Source: Macrocybe gigantea
Taxonomy: Eukaryota; Basidiomycota; Agaricomycetes; Agaricales; Callistosporiaceae
NCBI GenBank assembly: GCA_011319805.1
Contig: SJRY01000142.1
Span: forward strand, 1 to 24,620
Length of the DNA stretch: 24,620 nt
Direction: 5' to 3'
Below, one piece after another: positions 9,498 to 18,427 of the stretch; the stretch's first letter is position 1, and each line of letters begins with the position of its first letter. The position numbers were made by a program, and so were the translations under genes. The notes under the pieces were generated by a model. That model searched no databases and had not been told where the DNA came from. It was given only the letters and a program-made list of their open reading frames with translations.

Positions 9498-10878
9498 CTA
9501 CGTTCCAAAGTTGTACTTCTTCCTCGCCTTCTTCTCTACGAAGGAAGGCCAGATCCAATACAACCAATGCCCGAAGCGCATCCACCACGGCATGAACACG
9601 ATCCTGTCTCCCCAATCCAGCGCCTTGACGCACCTCTTCGCCACGTCCTCGGGACGCAGCGCGCTGGCGCTGGCCAAGATTCCCCATCTACCGAGCCCCC
9701 CAGCCGGCGACACGTCCGCCGCCCGACGCATTCGGGTCGTTCTCGCGGACGGGCCCGCCATCGACGGCGCTGGAGCGAAAGTCGCCCTGCACAGTGTATG
9801 GCGTGCAAAGCGTGAACGCGACACGCGGATGCTCGATCGCAAGCGCCTGGTAAAGGTTGAGCGACGCGGCCTTGGTCGAGCCGTACACTGCGCGCGTCGG
9901 AGCGGGTATGAGCGCGGCGAGAGACGAGATGAGCAGGACGGATGGGGCTGGGGAAGCGGATTGTAGAAGCGGGATCTGAGATGGGGAAGGTGAGATGAGA
10001 TGACGATGATGTCATGCAACACTCACAAAAGTGAGCGCGGCGACGAGCGGGCCGGTGTAGTTGGCGCGTGTCGCGGCGGCGGTAATGTCTACTGCGTGCT
10101 GGATGTTCGCCGTCGACGCCTGTGCCGGTGAGAATAGCCGCGGGTCGGACGGCGAGGGCGTCAGGCCGGCGACTTCCATCAACGGGCGTAACGCCGAAGC
10201 TCCAGCACAAACAATCAACGTGTCGATGCCACCCCATTCTGCACACAAATATCAATAACTTCGAGCCGAGACCGGAAAACAAAGATCGCACCTTCTTCCA
10301 CAACGGAGCGAACACGGACCATGTCCTCCACGTCCGAGAAATCAGCTGTGACGCCTACTATCCGTCTGCGCTTCTTACCCACGCACCCTCACGTCTCTTC
10401 CTCCCGCCGAACACACTCCCCTCGCGCTCCTTTTCCCACCCCTCCTCCATCCCCGCATGCCCGCCCGCGCCTGCGTCGCAACGCTGTGCTCATACTCCCG
10501 CTCAAGCGCCTCGCATTCCCGCACCACGTTATCCAGCTCCTTCCCCCTCCTCGCAACGAGACACATGCGCGCCCACCGCTCGGCGTAAGCGTGCGCGAGC
10601 GCTCTGCCGATGCCAGATGACGCGCCGAGAATGAGCACGCGCTCCTCTGCTTTTGGTATGTGGTTCGCCGGGCGCGGGCCTGGTGGGGCGGACGGCGGAT
10701 TGGAGTACGTCGATGCGGACGTTGAATGAGATGAGGACGATGACGATGAGGACGATGAGGAATGGTTCCGATGCAGGAAGAGCCGGTGCAACGTGAAGAG
10801 GACGGGAAGGGCAGCGAGGATCGCAAGGCCCTGTCTGTTGATGCTTAGGGGCTCTGGTGCAGGTGGTGATGATGACAT
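9498..10878 (-). CDS. Membrane-anchored short-chain dehydrogenase/reductase, frame-disrupted near the C-terminus
   Basis: This is an NAD(P)-dependent SDR with an N-terminal membrane anchor (LAILAALPVLFTLHRLFL) and a Ser-rich linker. Motifs: cofactor-binding VLILGASSGIGRALAHAYA, GVTADFSDVEDM, GGIDTLIVCAGASALRPL (Cys-Ala-Gly in place of Asn-Ala-Gly), catalytic Ser in VLLISSLAAL and YGSTK (Tyr-x3-Lys). The C-terminal WLYWIWPSFVEKKARKKYNF resembles the 11-beta-HSD/DHRS7-like membrane SDRs. Proposed exons are 10878-10415, 10365-10292, 10238-10027 and 9975-9498, with introns of 49, 53 and 51 nt; the first intron has a weak GTGTTC donor. An extra base in the run 9696-9701 (six C on the plus strand) stops the frame at a TAG just downstream, while the family-like C-terminus (LRPEDVAKR) continues in the next frame. 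TSC10-like ketosphinganine reductase is an alternative name; the substrate is not determinable. Confidence 0.83.
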
Positions 10879-11114
10879 GGCGAGCTGAGCGAGTGCTGTG
10901 AGCAGGCGTTGAGCCTTGCTGTCAAGTGTTGCGCCAAAAAAGGATAATCAATTATCACATGATAGTCCCGACCTTGGCACTGCGAGAATCGCTTTTCACA
11001 TCCACAAGGAAATAAAAGTATAATTCATATCACAATACATTGTAAACAGTCTCAAAAACCACTTTGGAGGTTCAAACGTTCAACGTTCAAATTTCAAACT
11101 TCGCTGGTCTCCGT
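10879..11114. other. Intergenic region between the SDR and the cysteine-rich cluster
   Basis: This region holds the presumed SDR promoter (minus strand) and the 3' flank of the first cysteine-rich gene. There is a short tandem motif of the type GTTCAAA/CGTTCAA around 11070-11095. No gene is supported. Confidence 0.4.
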
Positions 11115-11437
11115 TCAGCGCCAGAGGAAGCACCTGTGAGTGCGGCTGTTGCAAACACCTGAATGAACGCAACTCAAGTCAGTTCACCGGAAGGCCAGAG
11201 GAGCTGAGATCAAGACGTACAACCATGAGAGCAGTCCTGGCTCGTGTTGCACCAGTAGCTGCCGCATGCGAGGCAGTTGGCCACGTCCTCGCTGACTTCT
11301 TTCGCTACATATTCCGTAGCTTCCTGAAGGCCGAGACAGCCCTGTCCTCCGACATAGAGAGCTCGAAGCAAGTCAGTGGCTTGTTGCGGATGCTTTAGGA
11401 TTAGGACAAGAAGAAAGGGGGGGGGGGGGGGAAACAC
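11115..11437 (-). pseudogene. Small cysteine-rich protein, copy 1 (lacks a recognisable signal exon)
   Basis: This is a member of the local cysteine-rich family. The body reads GGQGCLGLQEATEYV, then YWCNTSQDCSHG. A 62-nt intron (11220-11159; GTACGT donor, CTGAC branch, TTCAG acceptor) leads into VCNSRTHRCFLWR and a stop at 11115-11117. The segment aligns with copy 2 (AEQGCLELK .. CNNNQDCPHG .. CNQRTHWCFLW). Upstream, where copy 2 has a signal peptide, there is a 15-base G run (11417-11431, minus-strand poly-C) and no ATG followed by a hydrophobic leader, so the first exon seems lost, or hidden by errors around that run. I therefore list it as a probable broken copy, with moderate certainty about the coding part. 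Confidence 0.55.
11417..11431. repeat. 15-base G homopolymer
   Basis: An uninterrupted run of 15 G (C on the minus strand) lies where the first intron or 5' exon of cysteine-rich copy 1 would be. On the minus strand it would act as a polypyrimidine tract (CCC..TTTCTTCTTGTCC) ahead of a CTAAT branch-like site. The length of such a run is unreliable in most assemblies. Confidence 0.9.
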
Positions 11438-12220
11438 CAGTTCCTGGCGCGAGTAATGGATCTCCGGTTCATCAGATCGAACGCAAAGTCATGATAGGGT
11501 CTCTCACACTGTTTCTCAATCATACAAACGCCCTCCATTCCAAGGGGAAGAGGCAAGTGATCAGGATCACATTTCGTTTTTTAAAACGTCTTCTGAATTA
11601 TCTGCATTACTCGATTGCTTCGAGTGAAAGTATGCAGCATCCTATACCCTGTATTCGTCGTGCAAATGAAAATCTCTTTGAACGCTTGATCGAAAGGCGT
11701 TGTGTATTCTGCGTCGAACTTTTCACGTCATGTGCATCGATCCTGACATACGTCTACGGAGAAGCCTCTTCTGACCTAAACCTCCATTCCTTCTGTCGAC
11801 GCCCTTCTGTAAGTTCGTGTGTCTTGTCATGCCTGGGTCCTTTGAGGGTTTCGACCAATTCAGCACTGATATTCAAATTTTAAGTGTAGGGCGGCGTCCC
11901 CGCTTCCAGTCCTTGGTACACAACCCCCCTAATCTGGCATATGTTGTATCCCGAGTTCGCGGTGAACCATAGCCATGTCAAGGTCGTAACTTACAACATC
12001 CCGCTGCTACAGGCGGGACGTGCTGAACAGCAATGGTCCTTTCATCATGACTCTTCGAGAGGTCGCATTTGAAATTGTCGTCAAGCGCGACCTCGAACTA
12101 TCGCTGCACATGCGTGTGTTATGAAGGTAGATAGGTATACAAGTCTGTTAACTACGCAACATTCAAACATTCAATATCCGCTCGGATAATGGCAAGGCCT
12201 TTGGGCGCTCTATCAATATC
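11438..12220. other. Intergenic region inside the cysteine-rich cluster
   Basis: I find no supported gene here. A 130-residue plus-strand open frame at 11491-11883 has no recognisable domain and no clear promoter, and I treat it as chance. Confidence 0.4.
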
Positions 12221-12655
12221 TTACCACATACATACATGTGTAGGCGTACATACCAGAGGAAGCACCAGTGGGTGCGCTGGTTGCAGGCGTCTCCTGAACC
12301 CGTTAATCACCAGCAGAACGGGCTGGACTTGAGATACAGCGGACGTACAGCCATGAGGGCAGTCCTGATTATTGTTGCACGGCTGCACCAGCTCGGCGTA
12401 CCTGTCCTCGATGATATGTTGCAAGAGACGTTCCCTTGCCGCATCCGCTGCATCAACTTTCAACTCGAGGCAGCCTTGCTCTGCCCTGTATGCATCTGCG
12501 AAAAGGCCCAGTTTGGACGGGTAAATGGACGATGGAGATGAGGAAGGGGGTGAGAGGCGTACATCCCGAGGGCAGCGGGGTTTGATGTGAAGCGAGGACT
12601 TGGCGGAAGTGGCCGAAGCAGCAAAGAGAAGAAGAGAGACGAGGACAAACTTCAT
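12221..12655 (-). CDS. Small secreted cysteine-rich protein, copy 2
   Basis: The ATG at 12655 opens a classic signal peptide (MKFVLVSLLLFAASATSA). The mature part contains EQGCLELK and the family core CNNNQDCPHG. The coding part is open without splicing to TAG at 12221. The paralogues have an intron right after the core (phase 1, donor GTACGT), and removing the corresponding stretch here would give a tail with CNQRTHWCFLW, matching copy 1, though it needs the less usual GGAG acceptor. A second possible intron (about 12560-12494, GTACGC..CGCAG) fits the splice consensus but not the frame. A TATA-like TTCATAAAATG lies about 55 bases upstream of the ATG. The protein is probably exported through the ER; its function is unknown, and a secreted effector-like or wall-associated peptide is a guess based on size and cysteine pattern. 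The 3' exon structure is uncertain. Confidence 0.66.
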   Translation of the reverse strand: MKFVLVSLLLFAASATSAKSSLHIKPRCPRDVRLSPPSSSPSSIYPSKLGLFADAYRAEQGCLELKVDAADAARERLLQHIIEDRYAELVQPCNNNQDCPHGCTSAVSQVQPVLLVINGFRRRLQPAHPLVLPLVCTPTHVCMW

Positions 12656-13163
12656 GCTAGATCAGAAGAGGCGGCAGAACATTGGTCGAAGGAACTCCAC
12701 TCAACATTTTATGAATCGGATCACATCAGCGGGCGAGGAGTACGAAGCGACTTTGTCCCAGCAAGCCTGCGGAATTTTGAGGGCACTGAGTGAGGTATTT
12801 TTTGGAATGATAAGTATGGAGCACATACAATGTAGGGTACAGATGACACGCTGATCTGGAAGACTCAAAACGTATTCCTGATCTGCCTGTATCCCTGATT
12901 CAGCATCAATATCTAGTACATTAGGAGTGTCCCTGGCAGCAGAAATCTCCGCTCTCGTCCCCTCTGCTGCCATCCGTCTATTGAGGCCGAACATTCGGGG
13001 TGATCCTGCAAACCTCCGATGCAAGGTAACTCTGTATAACACATGTTTTTATTCCCTGGCTAGAAGACCGTGCGGAAAAAGTTTCCTCCCCGATTAGCCA
13101 TTGAACTAGTGGTATACGGATAGCGGCAATTGCACCTGACAAGTTGGCAACACCGCATGTCGT
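12656..13163. other. Intergenic region inside the cysteine-rich cluster
   Basis: This interval contains the promoter side of copy 2 and the 3' flank of copy 3. A minus-strand open frame (12701-13042) has no family signature and no signal peptide; I do not call it. Confidence 0.4.
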
Positions 13164-13542
13164 TCAATAGAGAGCTTGTTGATCAGTATCACCTAGACCG
13201 TCTTCATCCACTTCGACCCCAAGCTGCTCAGACGTGTCGTTGTCGTTGCCACTTTTAGTCGTACCTCCAGATATCTTGACGATCAAGAACTGCCAGTATC
13301 GCTATCCATCAAACGCAAATCATACAGCCTGCACAGAGACTCACTTCTCTTGGGACCCACAAGCATTGCTGCAAGTCGTGAGCTTTCTGCCCGGCCGATA
13401 CGAACGTCGATCTGACCTGATACGACTTACTGCCCCTCCGCAAGTCGCAGACGTAGCCCTCCGGGCATTCAGTGCTGCTGTTGCAGGCGCCAGCGGCCAC
13501 CGAAGACACGAGCAATCCGGCGACGATGGAGGTAAGACGCAT
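13164..13542 (-). CDS. Small secreted cysteine-rich protein, copy 3 (about 86 aa; one-base break)
   Basis: The second in-frame ATG (13542; the first is at 13560) starts a good signal peptide (MRLTSIVAGLLVSSVAAGA) followed directly by the family core CNSSTECPEGYVCDLRR. Exon 1 ends at a strong GTAAGT donor (intron 13430-13369, 62 nt). Exon 2 (13368-13345) would read QCLWVPRE, and exon 3 (13289-13164) reads FLIVKISGGTTKSGN and an acidic tail. This only works if one base of the C run at 13433-13436 is extra; otherwise the phase is wrong and the CLW block shared with the paralogues is lost. Taken literally, the protein ends in a different short tail. A secreted peptide of unknown function is the safe description. 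Confidence 0.66.
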
Positions 13543-13767
13543 AGTTGGGAACGTGTCCATTTCGCGCGGTCACTGGTCAGATGTGATGATGTTCGCGGGC
13601 GTCTCTTCCCGATGGTCCATTGGCCAGAAATTTTCAGGTCAGGTGCATATGTTTGTCCGAAAAGAAGCTACTATCACAAAGTATTCCGGATCCTTCCAAG
13701 TCGCGCCTCCACCAAGGCGAAGTAGTGTCATACATCGGTAAATGATGACCAGCGGTACCTTGTACAG

Positions 13768-14148
13768 CTACGACGGATCATCAGAGACCCAGACGCCGCA
13801 AAATGCGTAAAAGAATTGCAAAAACCGTCAGACTCAGCCACAGGTCATTGACTTAACGGCTACTCACACCCGTGAGGACAGTCAGACGCGTCAATGCATG
13901 GAATCCGAGTGCAGTCACAGTCATTCAAGCCGATGATTTCCTCTGTACGGTGTTGCATGACCGTCGTAGTATCAACAGGTTCCTGGAACCAATTAGGGAT
14001 GGAGTCTACGATAAAGGTAGGTCCAGACAGCACAAAAGACTGTTGAATACGAGGACGCACAGCCCGCGTCTTGACGAGGTTGTTCACAAGGTAGTGGTTT
14101 GGCGGAAGCGGCCAAGACAGCCGCAGCGAATAGAAGAGCCAGTTGCAT
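13768..14148 (-). CDS. Small secreted cysteine-rich protein, copy 4 (frame-disrupted)
   Basis: The ATG at 14148 gives a signal peptide (MQLALLFAAAVLAASA). In that frame the protein stops early, but after skipping one base of the T run at 14098-14100 a long frame continues (HYLVNNLVKTRAVRPRIQQS) to CTRIPCIDASDCPHG, the family core. A GTGAGT donor follows at the position where the paralogues have their intron. Beyond it lie FCNSFTHF and CGVWVSDD, which align with CNSRTHRCFLW of copy 1 if another base is added at the A run 13800-13803. The acceptor of this intron is not obvious. Two homopolymer breaks plus an unclear acceptor leave open whether this is a real gene with sequencing errors or a decaying copy. 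Confidence 0.58.
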
Positions 14149-15040
14149 GCTGAAGCAGCAGATAGCTAGAGGTCGATCATACTCTTTGCATTAACTGTTG
14201 AATATCGTGCATGTCAGAATCATGGACTGTGAGTAACAACGATGCAGCCTAGCACGACGTGTCAAGGATGGCTATTTTCGAGATCGAGATACAAAATAAG
14301 ATCTGCAAAGACGATATGTTCGCCCTTTCCTTTTCGTCTGTATGTGGGCCGGCGATATAATAGTGCCGGTCGCATAAAGGGCAAAAGAAGATGGGAGGCA
14401 TTACGGTGAGGAGGCACGACCGAAAAGGCCAGGGCGACGTCGACCTTCTGGAATGGGGATGACGTGAGAATCTCACCTCAATCAGCCAATTGCAAGGGGT
14501 GTTCTGAAATGTAATGGAATATTGCCCTCTACCGGCAGCTCGAAGACGTTCTTGATGATTGTCTTCGATAGTTTAAAATGTCAGGGAATGACGAGGCAAG
14601 GCAGGCATAATGGAAGTCAAGATTGAGACGTGGAAAGAGCTGTGCCTGGTAATTCGGACCGGAATCAATTGAGGTTATCCAGTGCCTTGGGCTCCAAAGC
14701 CTGAATCGCAGAAACGGTTAGGGAGCAACCAGCACCTCCATTCTATTTGCTCAATTCGATGCACTGGACAAGACGTGCAGTTCGTTTCGTTGTTTTGACG
14801 ACCTTTGCTGCGATAGCCATCGCCGGAGACCAGAAACCACTTGAAGGTGAGACGTGGGTCCCCAGGTCTTGATACGTTTGACATTTTCCTCCAGGCGAAA
14901 TTGGCCATAACGCTGAGGACCATGCCAGAGTTGCGATATCTTTATATTGCAAGAGCACTAGAGATTGTCCTGGTACTCGTACGTTGGCCTCGAATTTGGT
15001 TTCAAAGACGAAAATTTTAAAAACTCTTGATTAATTGCAG
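14149..15040. other. No supported gene (possible 5' part of the plus-strand cysteine-rich locus)
   Basis: Several short open frames lie on both strands without any recognisable domain. An ATG at 14922 starts a moderately hydrophobic segment (LEIVLVLV) just before a GTACGT donor, and could be the signal exon of the locus that follows, but the phase does not fit the cysteine-rich frame. Confidence 0.4.
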
Positions 15041-15484
15041 ATTATTGCCGCACACCGAGTCGGGTGTGCAAGACCTTACCGCACCAGAAGGTGCAGTGCT
15101 GCAAGATAGATCAAGACTGCCATAAAGGAGGTTCGGCTGCTCCACCTCGACTCGGATGTCTCCCTCGCATCCGCGGTAATGGTGATGATTATCGACAGGA
15201 ACTTGCAGTGAAGAGACGCACTCCTGCGAGGCACAAGGCCTTTCATTGGCTGGGACCTCCACGTCGCCTGATCTTCCGCGCTGTGACAAAAATTCAGACT
15301 GTCTTTGTGACGGTACGAAGTTCATCCCCTTCACTGAGGACGACCTTTATATGAATGATCGATTGTAGAGGTTTGCATCCATGGAGAGTGCACCGTAAAG
15401 TGCTGCACGAGTCACCGGGACTGCCCTGATAGCTACGGTTCTTCATGCGCGTTCGTGTTGAGTGCTAATGGTCTCTTTGTTTAG
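15041..15484 (+). CDS. Diverged cysteine-rich locus on the plus strand (gene model uncertain)
   Basis: After a TTGCAG acceptor at 15040, one frame reads DYCRTPSRVCKTLPHQKVQ and then CCKIDQDCHKG. Another short stretch reads RCDKNSDCLCD. After a further acceptor (GATTGTAG, near 15367), a terminal exon reads VCIHGECTVK, then CCTSHRDCPDSYGSSC and a stop at 15482-15484. Three C-x4-DC units in 450 bases, on the opposite strand to the four other copies, point to a related multi-unit cysteine-rich protein. The units are not all in one frame and the connecting exons are unclear, so splicing, frame breaks or decay are all possible. No signal peptide can be assigned with confidence. Confidence 0.45.
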
Positions 15485-16340
15485 ACTTTTGCAACTCGAT
15501 CTGGAATCGTTGTCTAGTTAATTAGACAATGCGTTCAAACAAAGCATCGCCTACAAGCCTGTCATTGTCAAAAGTTTTGGTTGACAGAAAATGTGGAAAA
15601 CACTGCTGCGGCTGGTAGCGGGAACCGTGGAAAAAACCAATTAAGTTACATGTCTACTTTTTATTCGGGTTTTTCCACAAGAGCAACCCTAGAAAAATAA
15701 AACATTGTTTTAGGGGATAAATGTAGGAGAAATAAAAATTGTCATGAAAATTTTTCCCAAGAAAAAATATGATATTGATTAATAGGTCAGGATATGCAAT
15801 AAATGTTTGACAGTAAAAGTAGATATAATGCCGGTTTCTACCTTAGCTTATTCTAGAAGAAAAATGAGTAAATAAATAGATCCTTTTTCTGCGCGAAAAA
15901 TAGAATAAAAAAAATGACTACATTATCTGCGCGATACAGCTCAAGATAAAGAAATCGCGTCACTCATCGCGTCGATGGAAGGCGCGATGAGCGTCTCCCA
16001 AGCGAGTCGATGAGCGTTGCTTGCCTTGCCATGCAAGCGGCTGAGGGTCTCTGTCAGCGCTTCCTTTCTAAATGCTATCGTGCAGCGCGCATGTGCGTCA
16101 GTCGTCTATGCGCGCGCAGCTGGGGGCATATCAATAGGTAGACAGCTGTAGGAATAATTATACCGTCGGTAGGCGCCCCTTCCTAGCATGTGACTATGCC
16201 AAGATGCGCGATGGTAGGGCGTGCCAGTTTTGGAGATAGTGACCATTTAAGTTAGTTTAATTCCCATCTTGGGTTGTCGGAAACGTAGACGCGCGTGACT
16301 CGAACTCATTGCTGCGGCCGCTTTTCTGATTCCTGATCCC
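15485..16340. other. AT-rich, gene-empty boundary and promoter of the first six-Cys gene
   Basis: From about 15540 to 15950 the sequence is AT-rich with many A and T runs, clearly unlike its flanks. No coding region is seen. Around 15963-15991 there is a 9-base inverted repeat (CTCATCGCG / CGCGATGAG) with a loop of about 11 bases, and CGATGAGCGT occurs twice (near 15985 and 16009). The right end is the presumed promoter of the gene at 16341. No terminal repeats or transposase remnants were found. Confidence 0.55.
15963..15991. repeat. Short inverted repeat (9-bp arms)
   Basis: The arms are CTCATCGCG at 15963-15971 and CGCGATGAG at 15983-15991. A third GATGAGCG copy lies about 20 bases further on. 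It sits at the right edge of the AT-rich stretch. It could be a protein-binding site or chance. Confidence 0.4.
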
Positions 16341-17630
16341 ATGTCATCTGCGCTCGAGCGTCGTTTCAAATCAGTTTTACGGAAATTTGACGAACACAAT
16401 ACCTCCGAGGGGAAGTCAAAAGCAGAGCTCGAAAGTATAGGAAAAGCTCTGATTGAAATTTTAGTGCGTCGTCTATTCTATTCTATTTCTTATTAGAAAG
16501 CGCGTCTGATGTATCATTTGATAGCATGAGCAAGAGGAAATGTCATACGAACGGTCTGAAGATGATGAAGCGCGTCTGAAAGAAGTTTTTGACGCGTTTG
16601 ACAACAATGGGGAGGATGATTGGTTGGAATGGGCTGGCGCCCTGATGCCGAAGCGGAACGCACTCGTGCAGGACTTGTACGGAGAGATCACGGCTGTCGA
16701 ACAGGCATTGCTCGAAGACCAGAGGAACGAAGATGCAGGGGCATGCATCGGGGCGACCGCGGGCGCATCCTTGGACAGCGATATCAGTCAAGAGGAAGCC
16801 AGTCCACATGTCTCGGCCGCAGACCAGGAAGGTCATTTTTCGACAGAGGATGAGATAGAAGGGACGAATGATGAGGACGTTCCTGAGGATTCACCGGAAC
16901 AAACCTCCAAGGTGATAAGGGTATTTATCGTCATCATAAGCCGTTTATTTATTATCTCATCTATCAGCGAACTCTTCGTCCCCGGAAAAAATCAGGAAGC
17001 AAGAAGGACGAATGGCGCGTTCTAACCAGTCATGACAGGAGCAAAAAAAGACGCAGGAAGGACGCCGCTGAAGATCTCGACTCCGATACCAACACAACGC
17101 GCGGTACTGTTCCAATCATGCTCCGCGGTCGGGATGTGGAGTCGGTATCTCTCGATGGCGTTAATGGCTTCATTGTTTCTCCTTCACAAGCTGTGAGCCC
17201 AGTTTTCTTTTGGCCCTATGTTCTACATATTTCAGTATAGTGCACGCGTTGCCAATCTTCCCGCAAAGCCCAAAATTGTTTCTTTGAAAATGGCAAGATT
17301 CGGTGCTCACCGTGCCGCGCGAAACATCGCGTCTGCAAGTTCCCACCTGGCATGTCGGCTGAAGGCAATGCGAGCAGCGGTGCGTCCACGAAGCGGCCTC
17401 GCCGTGGCCATCAACCCACTATTCCGGACAAAAAACAGCTCCCAATCGCTCCAGTTGCAAATGCGTCGCTCGACACCCTGAATGCGCAGCTTCTCGGGGC
17501 CCAGTCACAATTCTATTTTTGGCGAAGTATGATGGAGACGGCGGAGAGGGCTTGTCTTGAGGCGAAGAAAAGATATGATGAGGTCGCGGCGAAAATTGCA
17601 GGCAGTGAATACGACGAGTTGAATGAGTAG
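16341..17630 (+). CDS. Six-cysteine (Zn2Cys6-like) cluster protein, paralogue A (374 aa)
   Basis: Exons 16341-16463, 16525-16911, 16968-17192 and 17241-17630 are joined by phase-0 introns of 61, 56 and 48 nt and give one uninterrupted frame. Exon 1 is a basic helical segment. Exon 2 has an acidic helical part with DDWLEWAGALMP, followed by an acidic, probably disordered stretch. Exon 3 is rich in basic runs (RPRKKSG, KKRRRKD), suggesting nuclear import. Exon 4 opens with the cysteine cluster C246-x2-C249-x8-C258-x8-C267-x2-C270-x6-C277 (CTRCQ .. RCSPCRAKHRVCKF), then a linker and a C-terminal helix. The cluster resembles the GAL4-type binuclear zinc domain (CxxC-x6-C .. CxxC-x6-C) but has eight residues where that family has six, and is C-terminal. 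A nuclear zinc- and DNA-binding role is inference. The tandem paralogue at 18428 has the same design. Confidence 0.82.
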
Positions 17631-18427
17631 GAAGGAGGCACCAGATCTCGAACCGCAACGACTAAACGATATCATTTGACTTATTTACACGATAAGTAAA
17701 TACCATATATTTTGATGAAGTTGAAGAGGGGATGAACAACGGGAAAACGCGCGAATGGATAGTGGCAGCCTAGCTTGAAGCATCCGGTGGTTATGTCCTG
17801 TCCAATGTCCTGGCGCCTGTCGCCGAACACGCTCATGTCAGCGTCAGCGAGCCAGTCTTCCTGACCATTCCAAAGGGATCGACGTTTTAAATGAAGTCCA
17901 TAAACGCACCCCGGGTACGACAATGATGAACATGCCTTCAAGGAAGAAAGGGCGAGTCGAACTTTGCCTAGCTGCACGAGATCGGGATCGAAGGAATTGG
18001 GATTAAAAATGTATGGCGACGTCATACCTCTTCTGCCTTTACGGGCAACGAGATGGAATTTGATCGGGATCGAAGGTTACGATCGCATCAAGTGCAATGG
18101 ATGCGAGACACAGCCGCATGCTAAGATACAGCGGATCACATGATCCTAGGACGCGTCGTTGACCGTGGCGTGGCTCGCTGCTTATTGAATTCTTCACCAC
18201 GAAGTGTCAGTTCGCGAAGGACTTGCAAATAAGCAGTACGCCACAGGGCGATTCTAGTCTGGGCTTTGGGGGTGCTGAATCTGGACAGCTCGGGTGTTTG
18301 GAACTGTGTTGAAACTGTGGGTGCAATTAACTTTTTTACGCGACGTGTGACAGAGTCACTCACCGTCTTTTCTTCGTGTCCGCTTCGTCAGTTCTTACAC
18401 GCCAACTCACAGAGCCATCTCAACGCA
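17631..18427. other. Spacer between the two six-Cys paralogues
   Basis: This holds the 3' end of paralogue A and the promoter of paralogue B. A 15-base direct repeat (GATCGGGATCGAAGG) occurs at 17980-17994 and 18062-18076. Open frames on both strands (for example minus 17681-18025) show no domain and are not called. Confidence 0.45.

Noticed and set aside
10334..10414. Apparent ultra-short (27-28 nt) introns in the SDR gene
   Set aside because: A GTGAGG..GCGCAG pair of 27 nt and a GTAGAT..GCCAG pair of 28 nt fit some phases, but fungal introns are rarely below about 40 nt. A 49-nt intron and one homopolymer error explain the same frames better.
9346..10634. Plus-strand open frames of 120-206 residues
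   Set aside because: They lie antisense to the short-chain dehydrogenase exons and have no domain; the SDR motifs on the minus strand explain the open frames.
11491..11883. 130-residue plus-strand open frame
   Set aside because: No domain, no signal peptide, no promoter and ordinary intergenic composition; probably chance.
12701..13042. Minus-strand open frame of 113 residues between cysteine-rich copies
   Set aside because: It lacks the family core and a signal peptide, and no splice path joins it convincingly to either neighbour.
15485..16340. Possible transposable element in the AT-rich stretch
   Set aside because: I found no terminal inverted repeats, target-site duplication, poly-A tail next to a coding region, or transposase or reverse-transcriptase motif.
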